Below, piece by piece: positions 8,308 to 16,042 of a stretch of 64,000 nt of DNA. The translations under genes were made by a program, and so were the position numbers. The first letter of the stretch is position 1. The number at the start of each line of letters is the position of its first letter. The notes beneath the pieces are model-generated. The model searched no databases. It was not told where the DNA came from and worked only from the letters and a program-made list of their open reading frames with translations. Source of the stretch: Proteobacteria bacterium SG_bin6 (GTDB lineage: Bacteria; Pseudomonadota; Alphaproteobacteria; Sphingomonadales; Sphingomonadaceae); NCBI GenBank assembly GCA_002083435.1, contig LWDJ01000050.1, positions 62,001-126,000 on the forward strand, written 5' to 3'.

Positions 8308-8840
8308 ACGAACTGTTCGCCGAAGCGCGCCCGACGCGCCCGATCTGGCTGGTGACGCTCGCCGATCTCGCGCTGCTGTTGCTGGGGTTCATCGTGCTCG
8401 TGCTGTCGCACCAGGGCAATCAGCGCGCGTTAGCGGCGGGGTTGCGCGATCGTTTCGGCGGCCACGCGCAGGCCGGAGCGCCCGCCGCGGTCGCGACCGA
8501 GCCGGGCGTACTGCCGCTGGCCGCCGCGAGTATGCTCGATTTCGCGCCCGCGAGCGCCGCGCTGCCCGACGATCCCGCCGCGCTCATCGGCTGGGCCAAG
8601 CGCCAGGCGGGCGATCCGCGCGTGCGCCTGACGATCACCGGCCTCACCGACGGCAGCGCCGCCGATCTCGACCCGCTGTCGCGCAGCGCGCCGCTGCTCG
8701 CCGCCGATCGCGCGCGGATGATCGCCGCCCGGCTGGTGGCGGCGGGCATCGCCGGGCGCCAGATCGCGATCACCACCGCCGTCAGCCCCGGCAAGCGTGG
8801 GGCAATGGTGACGGCAGGCTTTGCCGGAGACCGGCAATGA
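8304..8840 (+). CDS. MotB/PomB-like stator protein, short
   Basis: Partner of the preceding MotA-like protein, 178 residues. The single membrane segment IWLVTLADLALLLLGFIVLV (about residues 13-32) contains the Asp that carries the transported ion in MotB/PomB (LAD). The C-terminal domain is a short OmpA-like peptidoglycan-binding region (VRLTITGLTDGS near 113; a LAADRARMIAARLVAAGI segment near 133). It is much smaller than MotB of the canonical pair (300 residues). Its start overlaps the motA-like stop as ATGA. The assignment as a stator is solid; activity is not established. Confidence 0.78.
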   Translation: MNELFAEARPTRPIWLVTLADLALLLLGFIVLVLSHQGNQRALAAGLRDRFGGHAQAGAPAAVATEPGVLPLAAASMLDFAPASAALPDDPAALIGWAKRQAGDPRVRLTITGLTDGSAADLDPLSRSAPLLAADRARMIAARLVAAGIAGRQIAITTAVSPGKRGAMVTAGFAGDRQ

Positions 8841-8875
8841 TTTGCCGGCAATCGAATTTCGTAAGGGAGCTCAAC

Positions 8876-9394
8876 ATGTTGCGCTTTGCCGCTTTGCCGC
8901 TGCTGCTTGCCGCCGCGCCGGCGAGCTTTCAGGATACCGCGCTGATCGACCAGGCGGTGCAGAATTTCACCGGCCATCCGGTTGGCGTGGAGGGCGGGGC
9001 ACGGACCCCGGTCGATGCGCGGCTGCGGCTGGCGGCGTGCCCGATGGTCTCGCTCAACTGGATGAGCGACACGCACGACGCGGTGGTCGTCACCTGCACC
9101 GCGCCTGCGTGGAAAATCTATGTGCCCGTCGTCAGCGCGCCGCGCGCGATGCCGGCGGCCGGCGCCCCGGTGCGCGCCGCCGCCCCGGTCGCGACCGCGC
9201 CGGTGATCAAGCGCGGCGATCCGGTGACGGTGTCGGCCAGCGCCGCCGGCTTCGCGATCACGCGCGAGGGGATGGCGATGGGTGATGCCGCGCCCGGCGC
9301 GCGCTTCCTGGTTGACATGGACGGCAGCCGCAAAGGCGTTCAGGCGGTGGCGATTGCCGCCGGCCAGGCGATCTTGCCGGGTTACGAGCCCTGA
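8876..9394 (+). CDS. flgA: Flagellar P-ring assembly chaperone FlgA
   Basis: Periplasmic chaperone for P-ring formation, 172 residues. I chose ATG 8876 because of the AGGGAG ribosome-binding site eight bases upstream and a following signal peptide (MLRFAALPLLLAAAPAS). The C-terminal SAF-type domain contains VIKRGDPVTVSASAAGFAIT, RFLVDMDGSRKGVQAV and a terminal GQAILPGYEP-like end, as in FlgA. It is cotranscribed with the compact stator genes and followed by a terminator at about 9447. Low overall conservation is normal for FlgA. Confidence 0.85.
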   Translation: MLRFAALPLLLAAAPASFQDTALIDQAVQNFTGHPVGVEGGARTPVDARLRLAACPMVSLNWMSDTHDAVVVTCTAPAWKIYVPVVSAPRAMPAAGAPVRAAAPVATAPVIKRGDPVTVSASAAGFAITREGMAMGDAAPGARFLVDMDGSRKGVQAVAIAAGQAILPGYEP

Positions 9395-9446
9395 TTGCCG
9401 TTTATGTTCATGCTTGAATCAATAGCTTACCCCGCCACCCGGCAGC

Positions 9447-9483
9447 TTGCCGGCAAAAAACTGCCGCCCGGCAAAATTTTTTT
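9447..9483 (+). terminator. Rho-independent terminator after flgA
   Basis: TTGCCGG (9447-9453) pairs perfectly with CCGGCAA (9468-9474) and is followed directly by AATTTTTTT. It lies 53 bp after the flgA stop and separates that unit from flgM. A second overlapping hairpin (CCGGCA-GCT-TGCCGG) could compete with it. Confidence 0.75.
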
Positions 9484-9553
9484 GAACAAACCCCTAAAGT
9501 CCGCCGCGCGCCGGTCGTTGCTTCAATCGTGGCAGCAGCGAATAGGTGGCGAC

Positions 9554-9847
9554 ATGGTTGATCCCATCGGGACTTCCACGGTTACAAGGCGGACGACGCA
9601 GGCGGCAGCGGCGGCGCAGGGCGGTGTGCCCGCGGCGGTTGCGAGCACCGAGCCGGCGGCCGATACCGCGGCCGCGCCCGAACTCGGGCTGCAGAGCCTT
9701 GCCCGTACCCTGGCGACGAAGGCGCCGGTCGAAGATGACCGGGTGGCGCGCATCCGCGCGGCGATCGCGAACCGCACTTATCCGATCCTCCCCGAGACGA
9801 TCGCCGACCGGCTGATCGCGCTCAAGCTCAACTGGAGGCCCGAATGA
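9554..9847 (+). CDS. flgM: Anti-sigma-28 factor FlgM
   Basis: Inhibitor of the flagellar sigma factor FliA, 97 residues from ATG 9554. The N-terminal VDPIGTSTVTRR and the C-terminal VARIRAAIANRTYPILPETI plus ADRLIALKL form the FlgM core, in which the C-terminal helices bind sigma-28. The Ala-rich middle is probably disordered, as in other FlgM proteins. The stop overlaps the flgN start by four bases. FliA itself is encoded about 3.4 kb downstream, consistent with a conventional FlgM-FliA checkpoint. Confidence 0.88.
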   Translation: MVDPIGTSTVTRRTTQAAAAAQGGVPAAVASTEPAADTAAAPELGLQSLARTLATKAPVEDDRVARIRAAIANRTYPILPETIADRLIALKLNWRPE

Positions 9848-10170
9848 CCCGGCGCGACGCACTGGTCAGCGTGATCGAGGCGCTCCATGCCGAGATCGCC
9901 GCGCTGAAGAGCAACGACGTTGCCGCGCTCGAGCGGGCGACGCAGGAAAAGCTCGGCTATCTCGATACGGTCGCGGCGCATGACCATGAGCCGGTGACCC
10001 CCGAGCTGCGCGGCCTGGCCGAGGAAGCGCACCGGCTGAACGAGACCTGCCGCATCTATGTGAACCTGATGAGCGCCAATGTCCGCCGCCGCCTGCAAGC
10101 GCTTGCCGGCGAACCGGCAGGCGGTTACCGCGCCGCTGCCGGCGGCTTCGGGGGTTACGCGCTCGCCTGA
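9844..10170 (+). CDS. flgN: FlgN-like flagellar export chaperone
   Basis: Small helical chaperone, 108 residues. The helical RRDALVSVIEALHAEIAALK and NDVAALERATQEKLGYLDTV segments and the C-terminal YVNLMSANVRRRLQALAGE fit the FlgN family, whose members escort FlgK and FlgL for export. The start overlaps flgM as ATGA, and the flgM-flgN pairing is the classical gene order. A short hairpin (TCCCC/GGGGA, 10177-10191) follows the stop. Confidence 0.8.
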   Translation: MTRRDALVSVIEALHAEIAALKSNDVAALERATQEKLGYLDTVAAHDHEPVTPELRGLAEEAHRLNETCRIYVNLMSANVRRRLQALAGEPAGGYRAAAGGFGGYALA

Positions 10171-10230
10171 AGCTCCTCCCCTTGCAGGGGAAGAGTCACC
10201 AATCCCCGTGATCCGCCATCATTCTTAAAT

Positions 10231-10246
10231 TGGCACGGGCCTTGCT
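10231..10246 (+). promoter_or_regulatory. Sigma-54 promoter of the transglycosylase-flhA-fliA unit
   Basis: TGGCACGGGCCTTGCT matches the RpoN consensus TGGCACG-N4-TTGC(A/T) at every conserved position, with ten-base GG-GC spacing. It is 39 bp upstream of the ATG at 10285, so transcription should start near 10257. It predicts that fliA, at the end of this unit, is itself under RpoN control. Confidence 0.85.
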
Positions 10247-10284
10247 GATGTTCCCGGGAACAGGGGAAAGTCAGTGGGCCGGCA

Positions 10285-11133
10285 ATGAGCATTACGCCAA
10301 TCGCCAATCGCCAGGGCGCCGTGCAATTCGCGATCGCGCAGGCGTCCGCGAAGACCGGGATCGATTTCAACTATCTGCTCGGCCAGGCGCAGGTCGAAAG
10401 CGGGATGCGCCCCGGCGCGCGCGCCGCGACCTCCAGCGCGAGCGGGCTTTATCAGTTCGTCGAGCAAAGCTGGCTCGCGGTCGTCAAGAAGCACGGCGCC
10501 GAGCATGGCCTGGGCTGGGCGGCGGAGGCGATCGAGCCCGGTCGCGGCGGGCGGATGACGGTGAGCGATCCCGCCACCCGGCGCGCGATCCTGAACCTAC
10601 GCGGCGATCCGCAATATGCCTCGCTAATGGCGGCGGAACATGCCGCCGACAACAAGACGCATCTCGAAGGCGCGCTCGGCCGCCCGGCGACCGGCACCGA
10701 CCTTTACATGGCGCATTTCCTGGGGCTGGGCGGCGCGCGACGCTTCCTGCAGGCGCTGCAAAACAATCCCGATCGCAGCGCGGCGGCGATGTTCCCGGCG
10801 GCGGCGCACGCCAATCGCGGCGTCTTCTACGGCGCTGATGGCCAGCCGCGCAGCGTGAGCGAAATCTATCAGCGCTTTGCCACCAAGCTGGACAAGGGCG
10901 CCGATGTCGCGGGCGGCACCGGCCGCGCTTCCGCCGTGCTCGGCTTGAGCGTGGGTGACAACGAAGTGATCGCCGGCAATGGCGAGGATCAGGGCGACGC
11001 GCTCGCCTGGGCGCGCAGCACGCTCGATCAGCTCGGCGGGCGCGGCGCCGCCAAGGCGGGCAATCTGCTCCGCCCGACGCCGGACAATGCCCGGCTGGCC
11101 TATCTGATGCTCGCGCAGCTGGGGGGTAATTGA
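10285..11133 (+). CDS. Flagellum-associated lytic transglycosylase (SLT-like)
   Basis: Predicted peptidoglycan-cleaving enzyme, 282 residues. Residues about 15-75 show a lysozyme-fold lytic transglycosylase pattern: IDFNYLLGQAQVESGMRPGA (Glu in QVESG as the likely acid), then SSASGLYQFVEQSWLAVVKK. A following segment with MAAEHAADNK and MAHFLGLGGARRFLQAL resembles alphaproteobacterial flagellar transglycosylases. No obvious signal peptide is seen, so it may be exported by the flagellar system or by another route. The location between flgN and flhA and the muramidase-less FlgJ at 795 suggest that it opens the cell wall for the rod. The C-terminal third is Gly/Ala-rich and unrecognised. Confidence 0.8.
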   Translation: MSITPIANRQGAVQFAIAQASAKTGIDFNYLLGQAQVESGMRPGARAATSSASGLYQFVEQSWLAVVKKHGAEHGLGWAAEAIEPGRGGRMTVSDPATRRAILNLRGDPQYASLMAAEHAADNKTHLEGALGRPATGTDLYMAHFLGLGGARRFLQALQNNPDRSAAAMFPAAAHANRGVFYGADGQPRSVSEIYQRFATKLDKGADVAGGTGRASAVLGLSVGDNEVIAGNGEDQGDALAWARSTLDQLGGRGAAKAGNLLRPTPDNARLAYLMLAQLGGN

Positions 11134-13211
11134 TGGCGGGTCTCGCTCTGCCGCGTCCCGCCGCTTGGGCGCGGGGTGCCGCGCTGCCGGTCGCGATCCT
11201 GCTGCTGGTGCTGCTGATGGTCGTGCCGATCCCGGCGGCGATGCTCGATCTGTTCTTCGTGATGAACATCACCATCAGCCTCGCCGTGCTGATGGTGTCG
11301 CTCAACACCCAGAAGCCGCTCGATTTCTCGGCCTTTCCGAGCGTGCTGCTGTTCGCCACGCTGTTCCGCCTGGCGCTGAACGTCGCCTCCACGCGCGTCG
11401 TGCTGGTGCACGGGCACGAGGGCGAAAGCGCCGCCGGCCATGTGATCGAGGCGTTCGGCACCTTCCTGATCGGCGGCGACTATGTCGTCGGCCTGTTCGT
11501 GTTCGCGATCCTGGTGATCATCAACATGATCGTGGTGACGAAGGGCGCCGGCCGCGTCTCCGAAGTCTCGGCGCGGTTCACCCTCGATGCGTTGCCCGGC
11601 AAGCAGATGGCGATCGACGCCGATTTGAACGCCGGCCTCATCACGCCTGAGGAAGCCAAGGCGCGCCGGATCGAAGTCGGCACCGAGGCCGATTTCTACG
11701 GTTCGATGGACGGTTCGTCCAAGTTCGTGAAGGGCGACGCGATCGCCGGCCTGTTGATTCTGGCCGCAAACGTCATTGGCGGTTTGATTCTGGGGCCGCT
11801 CAGCCACGGCCTCACCATTCAGGACGCGGCGCAGAAATATGTGCTGCTCGCGATCGGCGACGCGCTCGTCGCGCAGCTGCCCTCGCTGATGCTGTCGATC
11901 GCGGCGGCCACTATCGTCACCCGCGTCAGCTCGTCGATGGACCTCGCGGGCCAGATCGGCAGCCAGTTCGGCTCGGCCAAGACCTGGACGCCGGTCGCGG
12001 CGATCCTCACTCTGCTCGGCGTGCTGCCGGGGATGCCGCATCTGGTGATCCTGCCAGCCGCCGCCGGCTGCGGTTACCTCGCTTATGCAGCCCACAAGGC
12101 GGCGCAGCGCCCGAAGCCCTTGCCCGAGGCGCCCGCCGCGCCGCCCGCTGATCCCAGCCGGATCAGCTGGGAGGAAGTGGCCGACACGATCCAGGTCAAT
12201 CTCGATATCGGCTATGGCCTGGTGCCGCTGGTCGACGAGCGCCGCGGCGCGCCGCTGATGGGCCGGATCACCGGCGTGCGGCGCCAGCTGTCGAAGGAGC
12301 TGGGCTTCGTCGTGCCGCAGGTGCGGGTGCGCGACGACATCAATCTGGGGCCGTACAGCTACCGGATCATCGTCGGCGGCGTCGTGCTCGGCGAGGATCT
12401 GGCGAGCCCCGACGAGATGCTCGCGCTCAACACCGGCCAGGCCTATGGCGAGCTGCGCGGCAAGCCCGCGAAAGACCCGACCTTCGGGCTCGACGCGACC
12501 TGGATTTCGCCCGGCGACGCCGATGCCGCGACCGGCATGGGCTATCTGGTGGTCGATGCGAGCACGGTGATCGCGACGCATCTCAACAATCTGCTGAGCG
12601 CCAACGCCGCCGAACTGCTCGGCCCGGACGAGGTGCAGAGCCTGCTCGACGGGTTGAAGGAGCGCGCGGCGAATCTGGTCGCGTCGCTCTCGCCCAACCC
12701 GGTGCCGCTCACCACGCTGACCACGGTGCTGAAGGGGCTGCTAAGCGAAGGCATTTCGCTCAAGGAATTCCGCCGCATCGCCAGCGCCATCGCGGTGAAC
12801 GCGCAGCGCTCGCTCGATCCCGAGGAACTGGGCGAGCTGATCCGCCCCGAACTCGGCGCGCTGATCATCCAGAAGCTCGCCGGGGTGCGCGATCCGCTGC
12901 GGGTGATGACGCTCGAAGGCCAGCTCGAGGGGCTGCTCGCCCAGGCCGTGCGCAGCGATCCGGCGCGGCGCCATGTGATCGATCCCGATCTCGGCCGCCG
13001 CATCCTGGAGGCGCTGCAACGCGCCGCGCAACCGCTGATCGCCGAAGGGAAACCCTTCGCGCTGGTGGTGCAGCCCGTGATCCGCCTGGCGATCCGCAAG
13101 CTGGTGAAGACTGCGATGCCCGACACGCCGGTGATGAGCTTCTTCGAAGTGCCCGAGGACAAGGCGGTCGAAGTGGTCGCGGTGATCGGCGCGCCGGGAG
13201 CCTTGCAATGA
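11130..13211 (+). CDS. flhA: Flagellar type III export protein FlhA
   Basis: Large inner-membrane export-gate component, 693 residues, the standard length. The N-terminal half has eight predicted membrane segments with the conserved stretch SVLLFATLFRLALNVASTRV and the FHIPEP-region analogue GSMDGSSKFVKGDAIAG (residues about 190-206). The C-terminal cytoplasmic domain contains the chaperone/substrate-docking region and ends in MSFFEVPEDKAVEVVAVIG. It overlaps the upstream transglycosylase by four bases and the downstream fliA by four. No anomaly is seen. Confidence 0.97.
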   Translation: MMAGLALPRPAAWARGAALPVAILLLVLLMVVPIPAAMLDLFFVMNITISLAVLMVSLNTQKPLDFSAFPSVLLFATLFRLALNVASTRVVLVHGHEGESAAGHVIEAFGTFLIGGDYVVGLFVFAILVIINMIVVTKGAGRVSEVSARFTLDALPGKQMAIDADLNAGLITPEEAKARRIEVGTEADFYGSMDGSSKFVKGDAIAGLLILAANVIGGLILGPLSHGLTIQDAAQKYVLLAIGDALVAQLPSLMLSIAAATIVTRVSSSMDLAGQIGSQFGSAKTWTPVAAILTLLGVLPGMPHLVILPAAAGCGYLAYAAHKAAQRPKPLPEAPAAPPADPSRISWEEVADTIQVNLDIGYGLVPLVDERRGAPLMGRITGVRRQLSKELGFVVPQVRVRDDINLGPYSYRIIVGGVVLGEDLASPDEMLALNTGQAYGELRGKPAKDPTFGLDATWISPGDADAATGMGYLVVDASTVIATHLNNLLSANAAELLGPDEVQSLLDGLKERAANLVASLSPNPVPLTTLTTVLKGLLSEGISLKEFRRIASAIAVNAQRSLDPEELGELIRPELGALIIQKLAGVRDPLRVMTLEGQLEGLLAQAVRSDPARRHVIDPDLGRRILEALQRAAQPLIAEGKPFALVVQPVIRLAIRKLVKTAMPDTPVMSFFEVPEDKAVEVVAVIGAPGALQ

Positions 13212-13945
13212 GCGCGCGCGCCCGCTTCCCCAATCCCCAGCCGCTGACCTATGGCAAGGCCGGCGCGCCGCTCGATCTGAACGCGCTCGCGCGGCGCCAC
13301 GCGCCGCTGGTGCGCCGGCTCGCCTGGCATGTCCACGGCATGGCGAGCGCGATCGAGGTCGAGGATCTCGTCCAGATCGGCCTGGTCGCGCTGGTCGAGG
13401 CGGCGACGAGTTTCGAGGATCGCGGCACCGCGACGTTCGAGAATTATCTCGTCACCCGCGTGCGCGGGGCGATGATCGACGCGCTGCGCCGCCAGGCGAC
13501 GCTCACGCGCGGCGCGATGCGCCGGCGCAAGGCCTATCAGGAAACCGTCGCCAGCTTGACCGCGCAAAGCGGCAAGCGCCCCAGCGAAGCCGCCATCGCC
13601 GAACGGCTGGGGGTGAGCATCGAGAAACTGCGCACCGACTATGCGACCGCGGAGCCCGTGATGATGGAATCGATCGACGAGGTATATGCCGACGACCTGC
13701 CACTGTTCGCGAGCGACGATCCGAGCGCGTTCGACCAGCTCGCCGAGGCCGACCAGCGCCGCGCGCTGATCGAGGCGATCGCCGCGCTGCCCGAGCGCGA
13801 GGCGCAGGTGATCCAGCTTTATTATGTCGAGGAAATGAACCTGGAGGAGATCGGCCAGGTGCTCGGCGTCGGCAGCGCGCGGGTGTGCCAGATCAAGAAG
13901 GCGGCGCATGATCGGCTGAAAAAGGCGCTGGGGCGGCTGGGATAG
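13208..13945 (+). CDS. fliA: Flagellar sigma factor FliA (sigma-28)
   Basis: RNA polymerase sigma factor for late flagellar genes, 245 residues. Region 2 has RRLAWHVHGMASAIEVEDLV, then QIGLVALVEAATSFEDRGT with NYLVTRVRGAMIDALR; region 4 ends with a helix-turn-helix MNLEEIGQVLGVGSARVCQI (about residues 216-235). This is the FliA/WhiG layout. The gene overlaps flhA as ATGA and lies 3.4 kb from flgM, which encodes its inhibitor. The upstream sigma-54 promoter places it in the middle tier of the hierarchy. Confidence 0.94.
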   Translation: MSARARFPNPQPLTYGKAGAPLDLNALARRHAPLVRRLAWHVHGMASAIEVEDLVQIGLVALVEAATSFEDRGTATFENYLVTRVRGAMIDALRRQATLTRGAMRRRKAYQETVASLTAQSGKRPSEAAIAERLGVSIEKLRTDYATAEPVMMESIDEVYADDLPLFASDDPSAFDQLAEADQRRALIEAIAALPEREAQVIQLYYVEEMNLEEIGQVLGVGSARVCQIKKAAHDRLKKALGRLG

Positions 13946-14260
13946 GGGCGCCGCCGTTACGCCGCCGCGTGTTCGCCGTTTCTACGATCGCCCAGATCAT
14001 GGCGTCCGTCCGATCCCCTGCTTCCTCGGCCGGGGCGGGGGGCCAGCATCCCGCCGGCATCCACCGAAGAGCCCGACACCGCGGCGTCGCGCGGCGCGAC
14101 CCCGGCCTTCGCCCGCGCAGGTGTTTGGCGGCGGATCATCGCATTTCTACCGCCTGATTGCGGCGTGGTAACCGAATGGCGAGGAAATTGGGTGAATAAG
14201 GGCCGGAAGAGGTCGTTTCTCCCCATCGGGGGCCAGCGGCCAGGCTTTTAAGGGATCACC
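13946..14260. other. Intergenic region between fliA and motA
   Basis: About 315 bases without a supported gene. A minus-strand open frame (13957-14226) encodes a Gly/Arg/Ala-rich product with no recognisable motif, and it lies where a promoter for motA is expected. I could not identify a -24/-12 or convincing sigma-28 site. A motA ribosome-binding sequence of the AAGGGATC type precedes the ATG at 14261. Confidence 0.5.
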
Positions 14261-15124
14261 ATGTTTCCAGCGATCGGTCTCGTCATCCTTCTCGCGATGG
14301 TGTTCGGCGGCTTCGCCATCACCGGCGGTGCGCTGGGCCCGGTGATGGAAGCGATTCCGCACGAAATGCTCATCATCGGCGGCGCCGCGATCGGCGCGCT
14401 CGTCATCGGCAATTCGATGAACGAGCTGAAGGCGATGGGCGGTGGCCTGGTGAAAGTGCTGAAAGGCCCGAAGTACAAGAAGCAGGATTATCTCGACACG
14501 ATCTTCCTGGTGTCGAAACTGATGAAGATGCTGCGCACCGAGGGGCCGATCGCGCTCGAACCGCACGTCGAAGACCCGAAGTCGAGCGCGGTCTTCGCCG
14601 AATATCCGCGCCTCGTCGCCGACCATACGCTGGTGAACCTGATCGCCGATACGCTGCGCCTGGTCGTGGTGTCTTCGGGCACGCTCGATGTTCACGCGGT
14701 CGAGGAAGTGATGGATAACGCGATCAAGACGCACCATCACGAGGTTCAGGGCCCGCAGACGACGCTGCAGAATCTCGCCGACGCGCTGCCCGCTTTGGGT
14801 ATCGTCGCTGCGGTGCTCGGCGTAGTGAAGACGATGGGCGCGATCGACAAGCCGCCGTCGATCCTGGGCGCGATGATCGGTTCGGCGCTGGTTGGCACCT
14901 TCATGGGCGTGCTGCTGGCCTATGGGATCGTCGCGCCGCTCGCCGGGCGGCTGCAGCAGATCATCGATGCCGACGCGGCGATCTATCACACCGTCAAGCA
15001 GATCATCATCGCCTCGCTCCACGGCCATCCGCAGCCGCTGGTGATCGAGGCGGCACGCTCGGGCATCGCGCACCACAACCAGCCGGGCTTCGCCGAAGTG
15101 TTCGACGGTCTGCGCGGCCGTTAA
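14261..15124 (+). CDS. motA: Flagellar motor stator protein MotA
   Basis: Proton-channel stator subunit, 287 residues, full length with four membrane segments. The N-terminal FPAIGLVILLAMVFGGFAIT and HEMLIIGGAAIGALVIGNSM are MotA hallmarks. The C-terminal paired helices include LADALPALGIVAAVLGVVKT and GAMIGSALVGTFMGVLLAYG, which line the channel with MotB. The motB gene follows after 15 bp. This pair is the E. coli/Caulobacter-type stator and is clearly distinct from the compact pair at 7642-8840. Confidence 0.96.
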   Translation: MFPAIGLVILLAMVFGGFAITGGALGPVMEAIPHEMLIIGGAAIGALVIGNSMNELKAMGGGLVKVLKGPKYKKQDYLDTIFLVSKLMKMLRTEGPIALEPHVEDPKSSAVFAEYPRLVADHTLVNLIADTLRLVVVSSGTLDVHAVEEVMDNAIKTHHHEVQGPQTTLQNLADALPALGIVAAVLGVVKTMGAIDKPPSILGAMIGSALVGTFMGVLLAYGIVAPLAGRLQQIIDADAAIYHTVKQIIIASLHGHPQPLVIEAARSGIAHHNQPGFAEVFDGLRGR

Positions 15125-15139
15125 GGGGGGACCGACACC

Positions 15140-16042
15140 ATGGCCGCCCGCGCGCCGCACGGCAACAATCAGCCGCCGAAGATCATCGTCAAGAAAATCT
15201 ATGTCGAAGGGCATGGCGGCCATCATGGCGGCGCGTGGAAGGTCGCCTACGCCGATTTCGTGACGGCGATGATGGCGTTCTTCCTGCTGATGTGGCTGCT
15301 GGGGGCGACCAACGAAAAGCAGCGCAAGGCGCTCGCCGACTATTTCGCGCCGACCCTGGTGGACTTCAAGCAGAGCAGCGCCGGCTCGACCGGGCTGTTC
15401 GGCGGCGCGTCGATCACCGATCTCGATAATTATCCGCACAAGGCGCAGCAGACCGGCACCAAATCGATGACGGTGCCGATCGACTCGGTCGGTGGCGCGC
15501 AGGTCGGCTCGGGCCAGAAGGGGACGCTGAAAGAAAAGTCCCAGATGGCCGAGGACAAGAAGAATTTCGACAAGATCGCCAAGCAGGTGAGCAAGGCGAT
15601 GGCGAGCAACGCCAAGCTGCAGAAGCTCGCCACCCACGTCCGCTTCGTGCCGACGCGCGACGGGTTGCGGATCGATCTGGTCGACAATGCCGATTATTCG
15701 ATGTTCAAACTGGGCACCACGACCTTCGAGAGCGAGGCCGACAAGCTGATGGGCCTGATCGCCGAATCGATCCGCGACCTGCCCAACCCGCTGATGATCC
15801 GCGGCCATACCGACAGCCTGGCGTTCCAGAGCCCCACCGGCATGAACAACTGGCTGCTGAGCTCGGGCCGCGCCGAGGCGACGCGCCAGCGGCTGGCGGA
15901 GGGCGGCATCCCCAATGATCGCTTCGAGCGGATCGAGGGCGTCGCCGAGCGCGAGCCGATGATCACCAAGGATCCGGCCGATCCGCGCAACCGGCGCGTA
16001 GCGATCACCTTGCTCTACCGCTCGTCGATGCTCAATCGCTGA
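15140..16042 (+). CDS. motB: Flagellar motor stator protein MotB
   Basis: Peptidoglycan-anchored stator subunit, 300 residues. The single membrane segment VAYADFVTAMMAFFLLMWLL (about residues 34-53) contains the proton-binding Asp in the conserved AYADF context. The C-terminal OmpA domain shows MIRGHTDSLAFQ, an SSGRAEATRQRLAEGG helix and a VAEREPMITKDP-type peptidoglycan-binding loop ending in NRRVAITLLYR. It forms a two-gene unit with motA. Its stop abuts the stop of the convergent NADH dehydrogenase gene with no terminator in between. Confidence 0.96.
   Translation: MAARAPHGNNQPPKIIVKKIYVEGHGGHHGGAWKVAYADFVTAMMAFFLLMWLLGATNEKQRKALADYFAPTLVDFKQSSAGSTGLFGGASITDLDNYPHKAQQTGTKSMTVPIDSVGGAQVGSGQKGTLKEKSQMAEDKKNFDKIAKQVSKAMASNAKLQKLATHVRFVPTRDGLRIDLVDNADYSMFKLGTTTFESEADKLMGLIAESIRDLPNPLMIRGHTDSLAFQSPTGMNNWLLSSGRAEATRQRLAEGGIPNDRFERIEGVAEREPMITKDPADPRNRRVAITLLYRSSMLNR

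Noticed and set aside
9494..9530. Possible FliA-type promoter (CTAAAG...GCCGGTCG) before flgM
   Set aside because: The spacing between the two halves is several bases too short compared with the sigma-28 consensus, and the -10 half matches poorly.
13957..14226. Small minus-strand frame in the fliA-motA gap
   Set aside because: No ribosome-binding site, no recognisable sequence, and it occupies the probable motA promoter.
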